This document shows, in pieces, positions 63,608 to 64,000 of a stretch of 64,000 nt of DNA (positions within the stretch are counted from its first letter, which is position 1; each line of letters begins with the position of its first letter). Under the pieces are notes generated by a model. That model searched no databases. It saw nothing but the letters and a program-made list of their open reading frames with translations, and had not been told where the DNA came from. The stretch is from Streptomyces sp. NRRL S-337 (GTDB lineage: Bacteria > Actinomycetota > Actinomycetes > Streptomycetales > Streptomycetaceae). The DNA lies in NCBI RefSeq assembly GCF_000720175.1, contig NZ_JOIX01000040.1:4048-68047 (forward strand). Reading direction: 5' to 3'. The position numbers were made by a program, and so were the translations under genes.

Positions 63608-64000
63608 GGCGTTAGCCTAGCTGGCGGCTCTTCCCACGTACCCGGCCGTCCCGCCGCGGCTGTTGCTCGCCGTTGCGCTGTGCGGCGCCGCGTACGTACT
63701 CGGCTGCAGCGCCGTGCTCGTTGCTCGCCGTTGCGCCTGGCGGCGGGCGTTTGTTTGTCGGGTGCGGTGACAGCCCTCCAGACTTCGTCCTCCGGTCTGT
63801 CCCCTCCCGTTGGTGGGAGTTTTCGTGGGGGCGGGCGTGGTGACGTTCACCGCCCGCGCGGAGGACTACGTGCACCCCCACCGGCCGTTCCCCTTCCCAC
63901 TACGGGAGGGGACGGGCCGGAGGGGCCGGTTGTGTGGGCTTCGCTTCCAAGGACTCAATAAGGAGCGAAGGCGGAGCGCAGCGGAGCGTAAAGCGTCAGC
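63608..64000. other. Gene-free end of window with a direct repeat
   Basis: I see no gene in these 393 bp. GTTGCTCGCCGTTGCGC occurs at 63662-63678 and 63720-63736, 58 bp apart. Base composition is more T-rich than in coding parts. A candidate -10 box for the LON-domain gene lies at 63614-63619. The rest shows only short G-rich words. Confidence 0.5.

Noticed and set aside
63612..63881. 89-codon minus-strand frame at the window end
   Set aside because: Composition is unlike coding DNA here, and it overlaps the presumed promoter of the LON-domain gene and the direct repeats.

Overview
The window is chromosomal DNA from a Streptomyces-type actinomycete. The evidence is a very high G+C content with G or C at almost every third codon position, many GTG starts, and a division and cell-wall (dcw) cluster in the order rsmH-ftsL-ftsI-murE-murF-mraY-murD-ftsW-murG-ftsQ-ftsZ-pgeF-yggS-sepF-sepG-divIVA. 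No mraZ, murC or ddl lies in the cluster. Actinobacterial families (DUF3040, SAV_6107-type HEPN, Rv2175c, a translational T-box before ileS) point the same way. I see no rRNA, tRNA, prophage, insertion sequence or CRISPR array, so the region looks like conserved core chromosome.

Left part (1-18.8 kb). A cut-off gene end is followed by an Rv2175c-like DNA-binding protein, thiE and metF (cofactor and one-carbon metabolism), and a membrane protein with a long Tyr/Gly/Gln-rich tail. Next come a leftward CrtI-like flavoprotein and a DUF4126 membrane protein. A leftward operon encodes a degenerate ABC ATPase, a YhgE/Pip membrane protein and a TetR repressor, with a palindromic operator in front. 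Rightward single genes follow: a HEPN protein, a SAM methyltransferase and a DUF3040 protein. The leftward MoxR-DUF58-TgpA operon contains a 29-codon open frame coupled at both ends between the last two genes. A beta-carbonic anhydrase stands just before the dcw cluster.

Centre (18.9-37.5 kb). The dcw cluster makes peptidoglycan precursors (MurE, MurF, MurD, MraY, MurG), the septal synthase (FtsW, FtsI with FtsQ, FtsL) and the Z-ring and polar growth machinery (FtsZ, SepF, SepG, DivIVA). Most junctions are 4-bp stop/start overlaps. I identify a promoter before rsmH, a separate regulatory region before ftsZ, and a strong terminator after divIVA.

Right part (37.6-64 kb). Leftward ileS has a T-box leader. 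It is followed by a histone-H1-tailed DksA-like protein, lspA, rluD, a CPA1 Na+/H+ antiporter, an MscS channel, a dienelactone-hydrolase-like protein and a Tat-exported PhoD phosphatase. A tandemly duplicated pair of genes (polytopic Cys-containing membrane protein plus membrane-anchored DsbA-like protein) comes next. Then follow a DUF2252 protein, dnaE, a 55-residue small protein, a NYN-domain protein, a two-gene ABC exporter with an adjoining membrane protein, a YbaK-like deacylase and a LON-substrate-binding-domain protein. The last 390 bp show no gene.

The points most worth a second look are the duplicated redox-like module, the doubly coupled 29-codon frame, the ABC ATPase lacking its catalytic residues, the array of G5 runs spaced at the DNA helical period, and the AAGTGG direct repeats on the dcw promoter.
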